A stretch of 64,000 bases of DNA from Candidatus Krumholzibacteriota bacterium (GTDB lineage: Bacteria; Krumholzibacteriota; Krumholzibacteriia; JAJRXK01): NCBI GenBank assembly GCA_029262065.1, contig JAJDAC010000014.1, positions 62,001 through 126,000 of the forward strand, given 5' to 3'. Shown piece after piece: positions 8,739 through 16,120 of the stretch. Position 1 is the stretch's first letter; every line of letters starts with the position of its first letter. The translations under genes and the position numbers were made by a program. Below the pieces are notes generated by a model. The model was given only the letters and a program-made list of their open reading frames with translations. It was not told where the DNA came from and ran no database searches.

Positions 8739-9491
8739 ATGGATGCAACGTACGCCGTGGTTCTGGCCGCGGGCAAGGGAACCAGAATGAAGAGCGACCT
8801 GGCCAAGGTTCTTCACGAACTCGATGGCCGGCCGCTCATTGAGCACGTTCTGGCGACGCTCAAGAAGTTGGAGGTGGAAGACACCGTATTGATCGTGGGG
8901 CACCAGGCCGATCGCGTGGCCGGCGCCGCTCGCGACTACGGAGTTTCGGTGGCTATGCAGCACGAGCAGTTGGGGACGGGGCACGCCGTGCTGCAGGCTT
9001 CGCCCGCGTTGCAGGCACACGATGGCATTACGTTGGTTCTGTGCGGCGACGTTCCGCTGCTGCGGGCGAGCACGCTCGAGAAACTGGTCCAGACGATGCG
9101 GTCCGCCAACGCGGCGGCGGCGGTGCTGAGCGCGATTGCCGAAGACGCCACTGGATACGGGCGGATACTGCGGGATGAGGACGGGCGGGTCGTCGGAATC
9201 GTCGAACAGAAAGATGCCTCCGAAGCGCAGCGGGAAATCCGCGAGTACAACAGCGGCACCTATTGCTTCGACAACAAGATGCTCTGGAGCGCGCTGGAGC
9301 AAGTAGGGTCGGACAACGCCCAGGGCGAATTCTACCTGACCGATGTGGTCGAGATCCTTGTGAAGGGTGGTCATACCGTGGTGGGCGTCGTCTGTGAGGA
9401 CGAGCGCGAAGTACAGGGGATCAATTCCCCCGAAGATCTGGCCCGGGCCCACCGCGATCTCCAGGCTATGCGGGACGCCCGGGGGGCCTAG
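8739..9491 (+). CDS. UDP-N-acetylglucosamine pyrophosphorylase domain protein (GlmU N-terminal domain only)
   Basis: 250-residue nucleotidyltransferase with the GlmU signature AVVLAAGKGTRMKSDLAKVLHEL at its start (given in part), followed by GTGHAVLQA, LCGDVPLL, and NSGTYCFDN. In standard GlmU this domain makes UDP-GlcNAc from GlcNAc-1-phosphate and UTP, and a left-handed beta-helix acetyltransferase domain of ~200 residues follows. Here the frame stops at 9491 with no beta-helix, and the next gene starts at once. So acetylation of GlcN-1-P must be done elsewhere, or the enzyme is a related sugar-1-phosphate uridylyltransferase. ATG at 8739 is preceded by GAGG at five bases; a GTG at 8733 is also in frame. 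Confidence 0.85.
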   Translation: MDATYAVVLAAGKGTRMKSDLAKVLHELDGRPLIEHVLATLKKLEVEDTVLIVGHQADRVAGAARDYGVSVAMQHEQLGTGHAVLQASPALQAHDGITLVLCGDVPLLRASTLEKLVQTMRSANAAAAVLSAIAEDATGYGRILRDEDGRVVGIVEQKDASEAQREIREYNSGTYCFDNKMLWSALEQVGSDNAQGEFYLTDVVEILVKGGHTVVGVVCEDEREVQGINSPEDLARAHRDLQAMRDARGA

Positions 9492-9878
9492 GTGCGTCGT
9501 TCCACCACGTTGCTCCTGGTGGCCGCGGGGTTGTGCCTGACCTCGGCGGGATTCGCCCTGCTGCGCCACTCCAGCGCGCGGCCGTTGCCGCAGATGCGGG
9601 TCGAGGTGCTCAACGGCAGTGGGCAGGCCGGGGCCGCCGCGGCCGCGGCCGAGCGGATGCGGGGCTGGGGGCTGGATGTGGTGGCGGTGGGCGATGCCCC
9701 CCGGAAGGACCACCCTCGAACCTTCTTGATCGATCGAGGCGGACGCCCGGCCCTGACACAACGCCTGGCCGAGAGGCTGGGCGACGTTCTGGTGGTCCTG
9801 GAGCGGGTTGAGCGCCCTCAGGCCGACGCCGTACTGGTATTGGGCCAAGATGGCTTGATGTCCCGCGTTCCGCGTTGA
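9492..9878 (+). CDS. LytR_C-domain small membrane-anchored or exported protein
   Basis: 128 residues: N-terminal hydrophobic anchor (LLLVAAGLCLTSAGFALL), then a single domain resembling the LytR C-terminal domain, with VEVLNGSGQAGAAAAAAERM and a conserved pattern of a second strand and helix. In Gram-positives this domain follows LCP transferase domains; here it stands alone and is probably periplasmic. The GTG start follows the previous stop with no gap, so it depends on coupling. Proximity to the UDP-GlcNAc gene fits an envelope role, but that is inference. Its stop codon lies within the -35 region of the next promoter candidate. Confidence 0.65.
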   Translation: MRRSTTLLLVAAGLCLTSAGFALLRHSSARPLPQMRVEVLNGSGQAGAAAAAAERMRGWGLDVVAVGDAPRKDHPRTFLIDRGGRPALTQRLAERLGDVLVVLERVERPQADAVLVLGQDGLMSRVPR

Positions 9879-9904
9879 TCTTCCGCTGTGCGTAGTGCTA
9901 GGGT
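9875..9904 (+). promoter_or_regulatory. candidate promoter TTGATC-N18-TAGGGT
   Basis: TTGATC (9875-9880), 18 bases, TAGGGT (9899-9904), followed by GGCGCC. The region GCTAGGGTGGCGCCG is identical to that upstream of dnaE (18313-18327). It would drive the DUF4321-like and tatA genes. Confidence 0.5.
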
Positions 9905-9961
9905 GGCGCCGCTCGCGTCGAGCCGAGGGCTTAGAAGGCCCTTCGTGCAGGAGGTTTTTCG

Positions 9962-10228
9962 CTGACACGTCGTTCCCTGGGTTTTCTGGCCCTTACTTTC
10001 ATTCTGGGTATACTGGTGGGGAGCGTCCTGGGGCAGGCTATCGGGCTTTTCCTACCCGAAGACGGTGTAGCCCGCCAGTTGTTCGTGCAGTACGAAACCC
10101 TGGGGTTCTCGCCTACGACCATCGATCTGATCGTGTTCGATATCACCCTTGGTTTCTACGTACACGTGAATCTCATGAGCGTCATAGGCATTTTCGTCGT
10201 GGCGCAATTGCTTCGCTGGGTACGCTGA
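9962..10228 (+). CDS. DUF4321-like small membrane protein with probable CTG start
   Basis: 88 residues with two membrane segments: SLGFLALTFILGILVGSVLG near the N-terminus and NLMSVIGIFVVAQLLRWV at the C-terminus; a GF-V-NL motif precedes the second. The frame has no ATG, GTG or TTG between an upstream stop (TAG at 9932) and 10016, yet the coding sequence of the first membrane helix lies before 10016. A perfect AGGAGG (9949-9954) sits seven bases before CTG at 9962, so CTG is the likely start. The DUF4321 family is of unknown function. The product is followed 16 bases later by the TatA-like gene. Confidence 0.7.
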   Translation: MTRRSLGFLALTFILGILVGSVLGQAIGLFLPEDGVARQLFVQYETLGFSPTTIDLIVFDITLGFYVHVNLMSVIGIFVVAQLLRWVR

Positions 10229-10244
10229 CCCTCGAGGAGAACCA

Positions 10245-10469
10245 ATGTTTCAAGGCCTGAGTCTGGCCGCCTTCCTGCCGAGTTTTGGCTGGCCAGAGAT
10301 GCTGCTCATCTTTGGTGTGGTACTGCTTGTTTTCGGACCGCAGAAATTGCCCGAGGTCGCCGAAGCCATGGGTAAGTCCATCCGGAAATTCCGCTCGGCA
10401 ACGCGCGAAATGAAGAACGACATCACGAACGATCTGGAGTCGTCTGACAAGGACAACTCCGACACCTAG
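10245..10469 (+). CDS. TatA/TatE-family twin-arginine translocase subunit
   Basis: 74 residues: N-terminal membrane helix (GWPEMLLIFGVVLLVFG), the FGPQKLPE hinge and an amphipathic helix with GKSIRKFRSATREMK, then an acidic tail. This is the TatA/B family layout; the FGP hinge and short tail favour TatA over TatB. TatA oligomers form the pathway for folded proteins across the inner membrane. GAGGAGA precedes the ATG. No tatC is nearby, so the rest of the translocase must be encoded elsewhere. Confidence 0.88.
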   Translation: MFQGLSLAAFLPSFGWPEMLLIFGVVLLVFGPQKLPEVAEAMGKSIRKFRSATREMKNDITNDLESSDKDNSDT

Positions 10470-10531
10470 TCGCCGATTCCATCTGGCCGTGGCTCCCCGC
10501 CGGTCCTGAGGATTCGCTCTCGGGAGACGCC

Positions 10532-12814
10532 GTGAATCTCGCGCAGCTATTGGACCGATTGGAATCCGAACCAGGGTTCCGTCAGCACGTTACCCTGTGG
10601 CACACACTGGAAGCGCAGGACGCGCGCACCGTGCCCGTTCCGCCTCACGTCGACCCGCGCCTGACGCAGGCTCTGTGGGCGCGTGGTATCGAGAATCTCT
10701 ACTCGCATCAGGGGCAGGCCGCGCAGGCGCTGGCCGACGGCCACGATGTGGTAGTGGTCACGCCCACGGCCAGTGGCAAGACCCTGTGCTTCAATCTACC
10801 GGTGCTGAACGAGTGTCTGCGTGACCCCGAGGCTCGCGCGCTGTACGTGTTTCCCACCAAGGCCCTGGCCCAGGATCAGCTGCAGGAACTGCACGGTCTG
10901 GTGGACGAGATGGGCGTGGACATCAAGACGTACACGTTCGACGGCGATACGCCGGCCGCGGCCCGTCGCACGATTCGCTCGTCGGGCCACGTGGTGGTGA
11001 CCAACCCGGACATGCTGCATCAGGGCATTCTTCCGCACCACACCGCCTGGGTGAAGTTGTTCGAGAATCTGCGCTACGTCGTGCTGGACGAACTCCATCA
11101 CTACCGCGGTGTATTCGGCAGTCACCTGGCCAACGTGGTGCGCCGGCTGCAACGCATTTGCCGATTCTACGGCTCCGATCCGCAATTCATCTGTTGCAGC
11201 GCCACCATTGCCAATCCGGTGGAGCACGCCGAGAAGCTGGTGGGCAAGTCCATGAAGCTGGTCGACGACAACGGGGCTCCGCGCGGGCGCAAGCACATCG
11301 TGTTCTACAACCCACCGGTGGTGAACGCCGAGCTGGGTATTCGGCGGTCGGTCATCAAGGAAGCGGTGCGCCTGGCCAAGCCGGTGCTCGAAACGGGGTC
11401 ACAGGTCATCGTATTCGGCCGCAGTCGAATGCGCGTGGAATTGCTGCTCACGTATTTGCGTTACGCCATGCGTCAGCTCAAGAAGCCGGCTTCGAAAGTC
11501 AGAGGATACCGCGGCGGCTATCTGCCCAACGAGCGACGCGAGATCGAACGTGGCCTGCGTTCGGGTGAGGTGTTGGCCGTGGCCAGCACCAACGCATTGG
11601 AACTGGGTATCGACATCGGTCAGCTGGATGTGTGCATCATGGCGGGCTACGCCGGTACCGTGGCCAGCACGTGGCAGCAGGCAGGTCGAGCCGGGCGCCG
11701 GCGCACCGAGAGCCTGGCCATTCTCGTGGCCAGCAGTGCGCCGCTCGACCAGTACGTGATCGAGCATCCCGAATTCTTCCTGGAAAGCACGCCCGAAGCG
11801 GCGATCATCGACCCCGACAACCTGGCCATTCTGCTCAGCCACATCAAGTGCGCGGCGTTCGAGCTTCCCTTCGAAGAGGAAGAACGCTACGGCCAGACAT
11901 CGTCACGTGAAATGATGGAGTACCTGGCCGAGCACGGCGTGGTGCACAACAGCGGCGGCAAGTGGCACTGGGTGGCCGACACCTACCCGGCCGAAGACGT
12001 AAGCCTGCGTAGCGCCGTGATCGAGAACGTGGTGATCATCGACACCACGCGGTCGCATCGTGTGATCGGCGAGACCGACCTGTTCAGTGCCCAGCTGTTG
12101 TTGCACGACGATGCCATCTACCTGCACGAGGGCGCTCAGTACCACGTGGACAAGCTGGACTGGGAGCGCAAGGAAGCGTATGTGCGAAGCGTTTCGGTGA
12201 ACTACTACACCGACGCCCAGATGAAGACCGACATCCATACGCTCGATACGTTCGTCGAGGAACCGGTGCCGGCCGGTCGCAAGGGTCACGGCGAAATCGG
12301 CCTGATCACCAAGGCCACCATGTTCAAGAAGATCAAGCTGCAGACCCACGAGAACCTGGGCGTGGGAAAGATCCATCTGCCCGAGTTGGAGCACCACACC
12401 ACCAGCTACTGGTGGATGTTGGACGAATCGCTCGAGCTTCAGCTGCGTGACGAGGGGCTCAGTCTGGGTGACGGCCTGAAGGGGTTGGCCCACCTCCTGG
12501 GCCAGGTGGCGCCGTTGTACATCATGTCGGATCCGGCCGACATCCGCGCCATTCCGATGGTGCGCGCACCGCTTACGGGTACCCCCGCCGTTTTCATCTA
12601 CGATACCTATCCCGGAGGCGTGGGATTCGCGCGCAAGCTGTTCGACCTGCACCAGCTGCTGCTGGACGCCGCGCGCGAGCTGCTGCGGCGCTGCGCCTGC
12701 CCATCGGGTTGTCCCAGCTGCGTGGGTAGCGCACTGGAAGCCGGCGATCTCGCCAAGAACAGTGCGGCTCGTCTTCTTCGCCTGGCCACCGCGGCCCAAG
12801 TGGCGCAGGGGTGA
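10532..12814 (+). CDS. mrfA: DEAD/DEAH-box helicase of the MrfA (YprA)/Hrq1 family
   Basis: 760-residue superfamily 2 helicase. Motif I is TPTASGKT (around residues 77-84), motif II DELHH (from residue 186), motif III CSATIANP, and motif VI in QAGRAGRR. The C-terminal half matches the DUF1998 (MZB) region with a cysteine cluster CACPSGCPSC (Cys721, 723, 727, 730), which binds a metal in this family. In Bacillus subtilis the MrfA helicase acts with MrfB in an excision pathway for mitomycin C damage. The next gene here, overlapping by four bases, is MrfB-like, which supports the name. Start: GTG at 10532 with GGGAG upstream. Confidence 0.88.
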   Translation: MNLAQLLDRLESEPGFRQHVTLWHTLEAQDARTVPVPPHVDPRLTQALWARGIENLYSHQGQAAQALADGHDVVVVTPTASGKTLCFNLPVLNECLRDPEARALYVFPTKALAQDQLQELHGLVDEMGVDIKTYTFDGDTPAAARRTIRSSGHVVVTNPDMLHQGILPHHTAWVKLFENLRYVVLDELHHYRGVFGSHLANVVRRLQRICRFYGSDPQFICCSATIANPVEHAEKLVGKSMKLVDDNGAPRGRKHIVFYNPPVVNAELGIRRSVIKEAVRLAKPVLETGSQVIVFGRSRMRVELLLTYLRYAMRQLKKPASKVRGYRGGYLPNERREIERGLRSGEVLAVASTNALELGIDIGQLDVCIMAGYAGTVASTWQQAGRAGRRRTESLAILVASSAPLDQYVIEHPEFFLESTPEAAIIDPDNLAILLSHIKCAAFELPFEEEERYGQTSSREMMEYLAEHGVVHNSGGKWHWVADTYPAEDVSLRSAVIENVVIIDTTRSHRVIGETDLFSAQLLLHDDAIYLHEGAQYHVDKLDWERKEAYVRSVSVNYYTDAQMKTDIHTLDTFVEEPVPAGRKGHGEIGLITKATMFKKIKLQTHENLGVGKIHLPELEHHTTSYWWMLDESLELQLRDEGLSLGDGLKGLAHLLGQVAPLYIMSDPADIRAIPMVRAPLTGTPAVFIYDTYPGGVGFARKLFDLHQLLLDAARELLRRCACPSGCPSCVGSALEAGDLAKNSAARLLRLATAAQVAQG

Positions 12815-14064
12815 ACGTGCGTTCGCTTCGCGACCGACTGTCGCAGTTCGATCCAACGCCGACCAAGGGTCGCAAGAAGTCCCGGCCGACATCCAAGGTG
12901 GAAGCCGGTCGCGATGTCGACTCGTTGATCGACGCGGGCTTCGAGTGGCAAGGGAGTCCGCCCACCGGCTACCTTCGCAGCGAGTTTTCGTTGGAAGAGA
13001 AGTCGTGGCCTGGTAGTCCCCACGAGGTAATTCCCCGGGACGCATGGTTGCGCTTGACCGGAGAAACCGAACTGCCGCCGCCGCCGTGGGGCGTCATCGA
13101 CACCGAAACCACGGGGCTCGACAGTGGAACCGGCACCATGGTGTTCCTGTTGGGCGTCGTGTTGTGGGAGGAAACAGGGGCAAAGGCCGTTCAGTACTTC
13201 CTGCCCGAGCCCGCGGCGGAGGCTCGCATGTGGGCGGACGTGGTGGACGAGTTCGCGAACGTGGGGGCCTGGATCAGCTACAACGGAAAAGCGTTCGACC
13301 TGCCGCGCCTGCGCACGCGGATGGCGTTGCAAAGACGTGAAGCGGAAATTTTTCTACGGCCCCATCTGGATCTCATCCACCCGTGTCGGCGCCTGGCCCG
13401 CGACTGGTTGGTGGACGGTCGACTGCAGACCATGGAGCAGGCCTTCTTGGGGCACACGCGCAGCGACGACCTACCGGGTTGGGAAGTCCCCGAGGTCTAC
13501 TACACGTACCTGGTGGACGGAGAAGACACGGGACTCGATCGTGTGGCTGAGCACAATCGGTGGGACATCGAGAACCTGCTACGGTTGTCGGCCTGCATCA
13601 GCGATTGTTTTCTGGATCGGCCACAGGCGCGACCGTTGCCGCCCGTGGCGCGCTTTCAGCTGGGACGTGCCCTGCACGCCCGCGGAATCTGCGATGACGC
13701 CAGCGTGCACCTGGAGCGGGTGGTGGAAGAGGGGGATGCGGATCTGGCCAGTCGGTCGCGTCTGTTGCTCAGCCAGATCTACCGGCGCCTGACGCGTCAC
13801 CCCGAGGCCGAAGCCCACCTTCGCGCGGTCGTCCACGCTCAGCCCGAATGGGTGGACCCTCACGTGGAACTGGCCAAGTTGCTCGAGCATCGGCTGCGTG
13901 ATGTGCCCGGGGCCACGAATGCGGCCGAGGCGGCGCTGAACGCGTTGCGCCGGCGAATGGACCTACAGGCCCGGTCGTCAGCGCGGGACGAGGAGTTCGT
14001 GCGGGCGTTGGTACATCGGTTGGCGCGACTACGCCGCAAAGCCGAACGCGCCGCCGAGGCCTGA
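12811..14064 (+). CDS. mrfB: MrfB (YprB)-like DEDD-family exonuclease with C-terminal TPR-like region
   Basis: 417 residues. The RNase H-like (RNase_H_2) domain begins with VIDTETTGLDSGTG (Asp97, Glu99), continues with ISYNGKAFDLPRL and ends with EHNRWDIENLLRL, giving the acidic catalytic set of DEDD exonucleases. A C-terminal part of ~150 residues has TPR-like helix pairs. The N-terminal ~90 residues are unassigned but typical of YprB. The GTG start overlaps the helicase stop (GTGA), so the pair is made together. By analogy with Bacillus, it would degrade the damaged strand unwound by MrfA. The gene is convergent with the PpiD-like gene; the 48-base gap shows no clear terminator. Confidence 0.85.
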   Translation: MNVRSLRDRLSQFDPTPTKGRKKSRPTSKVEAGRDVDSLIDAGFEWQGSPPTGYLRSEFSLEEKSWPGSPHEVIPRDAWLRLTGETELPPPPWGVIDTETTGLDSGTGTMVFLLGVVLWEETGAKAVQYFLPEPAAEARMWADVVDEFANVGAWISYNGKAFDLPRLRTRMALQRREAEIFLRPHLDLIHPCRRLARDWLVDGRLQTMEQAFLGHTRSDDLPGWEVPEVYYTYLVDGEDTGLDRVAEHNRWDIENLLRLSACISDCFLDRPQARPLPPVARFQLGRALHARGICDDASVHLERVVEEGDADLASRSRLLLSQIYRRLTRHPEAEAHLRAVVHAQPEWVDPHVELAKLLEHRLRDVPGATNAAEAALNALRRRMDLQARSSARDEEFVRALVHRLARLRRKAERAAEA

Positions 14065-14112
14065 AGCGAAGCACGCCAGGCTCAGACGGCGCGGTAGTAG
14101 AGGTCGGGCCGC

Positions 14113-15921
14113 TTACATGAAGTCGGCGCGACGATCCTCGATGCTGGCCGACTCTTCGAGTTGCTTCAGCCATTCGGTCACGAGTTGACGCTGACGATTG
14201 TAGAGAAGCGAGGAGCCAAGTTGGGCGCGTCGCGAGTCGAACGCGTTCTGATCGAACTCACTCTTCCAAAGCACGCGAAGCGCGTACACGCCGCGCGGCG
14301 TTCGCACTTCGGGCAGCGTGTCGCCCACGTCCATGGATGCAGCGGCCCGCGCGAACGCGGTGTTGAAACCCACGTTCGGGATGTTCTGACGCAGCGTGAA
14401 CGTGTCGGTCACCGCGAAGGTAGCTACGGTGTTCTTGGCGGCTTCCTCGAACGATTTTCCACCCTGGATGTCGGCCCAGACCGCGGCCAGTTGCTCGGCG
14501 GCCTGATCAGCGCGCTGATCGCGCTTGACGGCCCCTTCCACCAGGCTGCGTACGTCGGCGAGAGGGCGGTGTCCCGCCGGGATGCGTTCGGCGACCTCGA
14601 TCGCGTAAAGCACTTCGCTCGACTCGAAGACGGGGGACAGGGTTCCGGGCTCGTTGGCGAACGCGAAGGTGGCGCCGGCCAGCGAGTTGGTGATGCCGGG
14701 GATGTTCAGTCCCTCCTGGAAGGGCTCACTGGTGACGACTTCAAAGCCACTCTCGGCGGCGGCGGCGTCCAGGCCCTGTGAGGTGGCCTTGTCGTGAAAC
14801 GTTTCGAAGCGCTCGCGCATGGATCGGATGGTCTCTTCGGACGGCGTGGCCTTCAGCAGCAGATGGCTGGCCAGGACCTCGGTACGCTTGCCGTCGTCAT
14901 CGAGCTTCTCGTCGGTCACCTGGATCAGGTGGAAGCCCAGAGGTGTCTTCACCGGACCCGAGATGTCGCCTACCGGCAGCGCGAACGCCGCGTCGGTGAA
15001 CTCGGTCGACATGCGGTTTCGGTCGATGAAACCCAGGGCGCCGCCGGCCGTGCTGCTGGGATCCTCACTGTAGGAGGTCGCCGCGCCGGCGAAGTCGGAT
15101 TCACCGTTGGTGATTTCCTTGCGGATGTCGTCGAGCAGCTCGCGGATCTGGGCCTCGTCTTCATCGTTGGCCACTTTGGGCAGCGACACCATTCGCACGG
15201 TGGAGCGCTCGGGCAGTTTGTAGTCGTCCAGATGATCCTGGTAGTAGCGGTTGATCACGTCGTCGGCCGGAGTCTCCTCGGGCAGATCGATGTCGGAAAA
15301 GCTTACGCCGACGTACTCGGCCACGACGCGCGTTCCTTCTTCGTGGAAGGCGTCACGGATCTCGGTTTCGCTAACGACGGCCCGGCCGGCGATGCGCGCG
15401 GTGAGTTTCTCGACCGGAATGCTCTCGCGCATCACGTTCTCTATTAGAGGCCAGTTGATCGAGGGATCGTTCAGCGCGGCGTAGTAGGCGTCGTAGTTGA
15501 TCTGACCGTTGGCGTCCATGAACTGCGAGGTCAGGAAGTCGGGGGGGCGATTGCTGAGCAGATCGACGATCTCTTCGTCAGTGACCGAGATCCCCAATTT
15601 CTCGGCTTCCATCTGCTGTAGCGTCTCTCGCACCAGCGCGTCGAAGGCCTGCTGCTCGGCCCGGATACGCTGGTTCTCCGTCATGGCGTTGTTGCCCTGC
15701 TGCTGGCGTTGCGAGGCCATGATGGAATTGGCTCGGGCTTGCCAGTCTTCGAAGCTGATTTCCTGACCGTTGACCACGGCCACGGCACCCGACGAGCCCT
15801 GGTCACCGTTGGGATCGGTGTTGTCCAGACCGACACCCCATACCAGGAACATCAACCCTACAAAGGTTGCAATCACAACCCAGTAGATCGCCTTGACCTG
15901 GTTTCGCATCGCCTGCATCAT
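14113..15921 (-). CDS. PpiD-like membrane-anchored periplasmic peptidyl-prolyl isomerase/chaperone
   Basis: 602 residues: short cytosolic N-terminus, one membrane helix (IYWVVIATFVGLMFLVWGV, about residues 13-31), then a SurA_N-type region with VNGQEISFEDWQAR. A parvulin-type rotamase domain follows at about residues 240-355 (SSTAGGALGFIDRNRM, PVKTPLGFHLIQVTD). A further helical/rotamase-like part follows. PpiD helps secreted and outer-membrane proteins fold as they leave the Sec channel, which suits a genome rich in outer-membrane barrels. GGGGAG precedes the ATG. It is transcribed divergently from the M23 peptidase gene. Confidence 0.9.
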   Translation of the reverse strand: MMQAMRNQVKAIYWVVIATFVGLMFLVWGVGLDNTDPNGDQGSSGAVAVVNGQEISFEDWQARANSIMASQRQQQGNNAMTENQRIRAEQQAFDALVRETLQQMEAEKLGISVTDEEIVDLLSNRPPDFLTSQFMDANGQINYDAYYAALNDPSINWPLIENVMRESIPVEKLTARIAGRAVVSETEIRDAFHEEGTRVVAEYVGVSFSDIDLPEETPADDVINRYYQDHLDDYKLPERSTVRMVSLPKVANDEDEAQIRELLDDIRKEITNGESDFAGAATSYSEDPSSTAGGALGFIDRNRMSTEFTDAAFALPVGDISGPVKTPLGFHLIQVTDEKLDDDGKRTEVLASHLLLKATPSEETIRSMRERFETFHDKATSQGLDAAAAESGFEVVTSEPFQEGLNIPGITNSLAGATFAFANEPGTLSPVFESSEVLYAIEVAERIPAGHRPLADVRSLVEGAVKRDQRADQAAEQLAAVWADIQGGKSFEEAAKNTVATFAVTDTFTLRQNIPNVGFNTAFARAAASMDVGDTLPEVRTPRGVYALRVLWKSEFDQNAFDSRRAQLGSSLLYNRQRQLVTEWLKQLEESASIEDRRADFM

Positions 15922-16120
15922 GCCGATTCACTCCCCGGAAACTATTTTGGTTGATCCAAAAGATTGGGCGGCGCCTATAACTGAAAGCGCCCTGAGGGCT
16001 TACGCCAACGCCCGGTTCTATCCGAAGGGGGCGTTCAAAGCCAGACCGGAAACTCTAGCATCGCCCAGGTGTACTGGCAAGGGAGCCCGCTCCACGCCCG
16101 CCGTAACCCAAGGTGTACCG
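15922..16120. other. divergent intergenic region between ppiD-like and M23 peptidase genes
   Basis: About 200 bases that should hold promoters for both genes. It contains a perfect 6-bp inverted repeat TTTTGG/CCAAAA (15945-15950 and 15956-15961) around TTGAT, and a TATAAC (about 15976) that could be a -10. No strong paired promoter elements were identified. The coding frame of the peptidase gene is open through part of this region, so its true start is uncertain. Confidence 0.4.

Noticed and set aside
8715-9968. 417-codon minus-strand open frame across the GlmU-like and LytR_C genes
   Set aside because: Composition-driven shadow; the plus-strand genes show clear domain motifs and coupled starts.
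14065-14112. A terminator between the convergent mrfB and ppiD-like genes
   Set aside because: No stem with a T-tract is seen in the 48 bases.
15893-16120. Extension of the M23 peptidase to 15893
   Set aside because: It would overlap the ppiD start and promoter region, and the added sequence would stand before the signal peptide.
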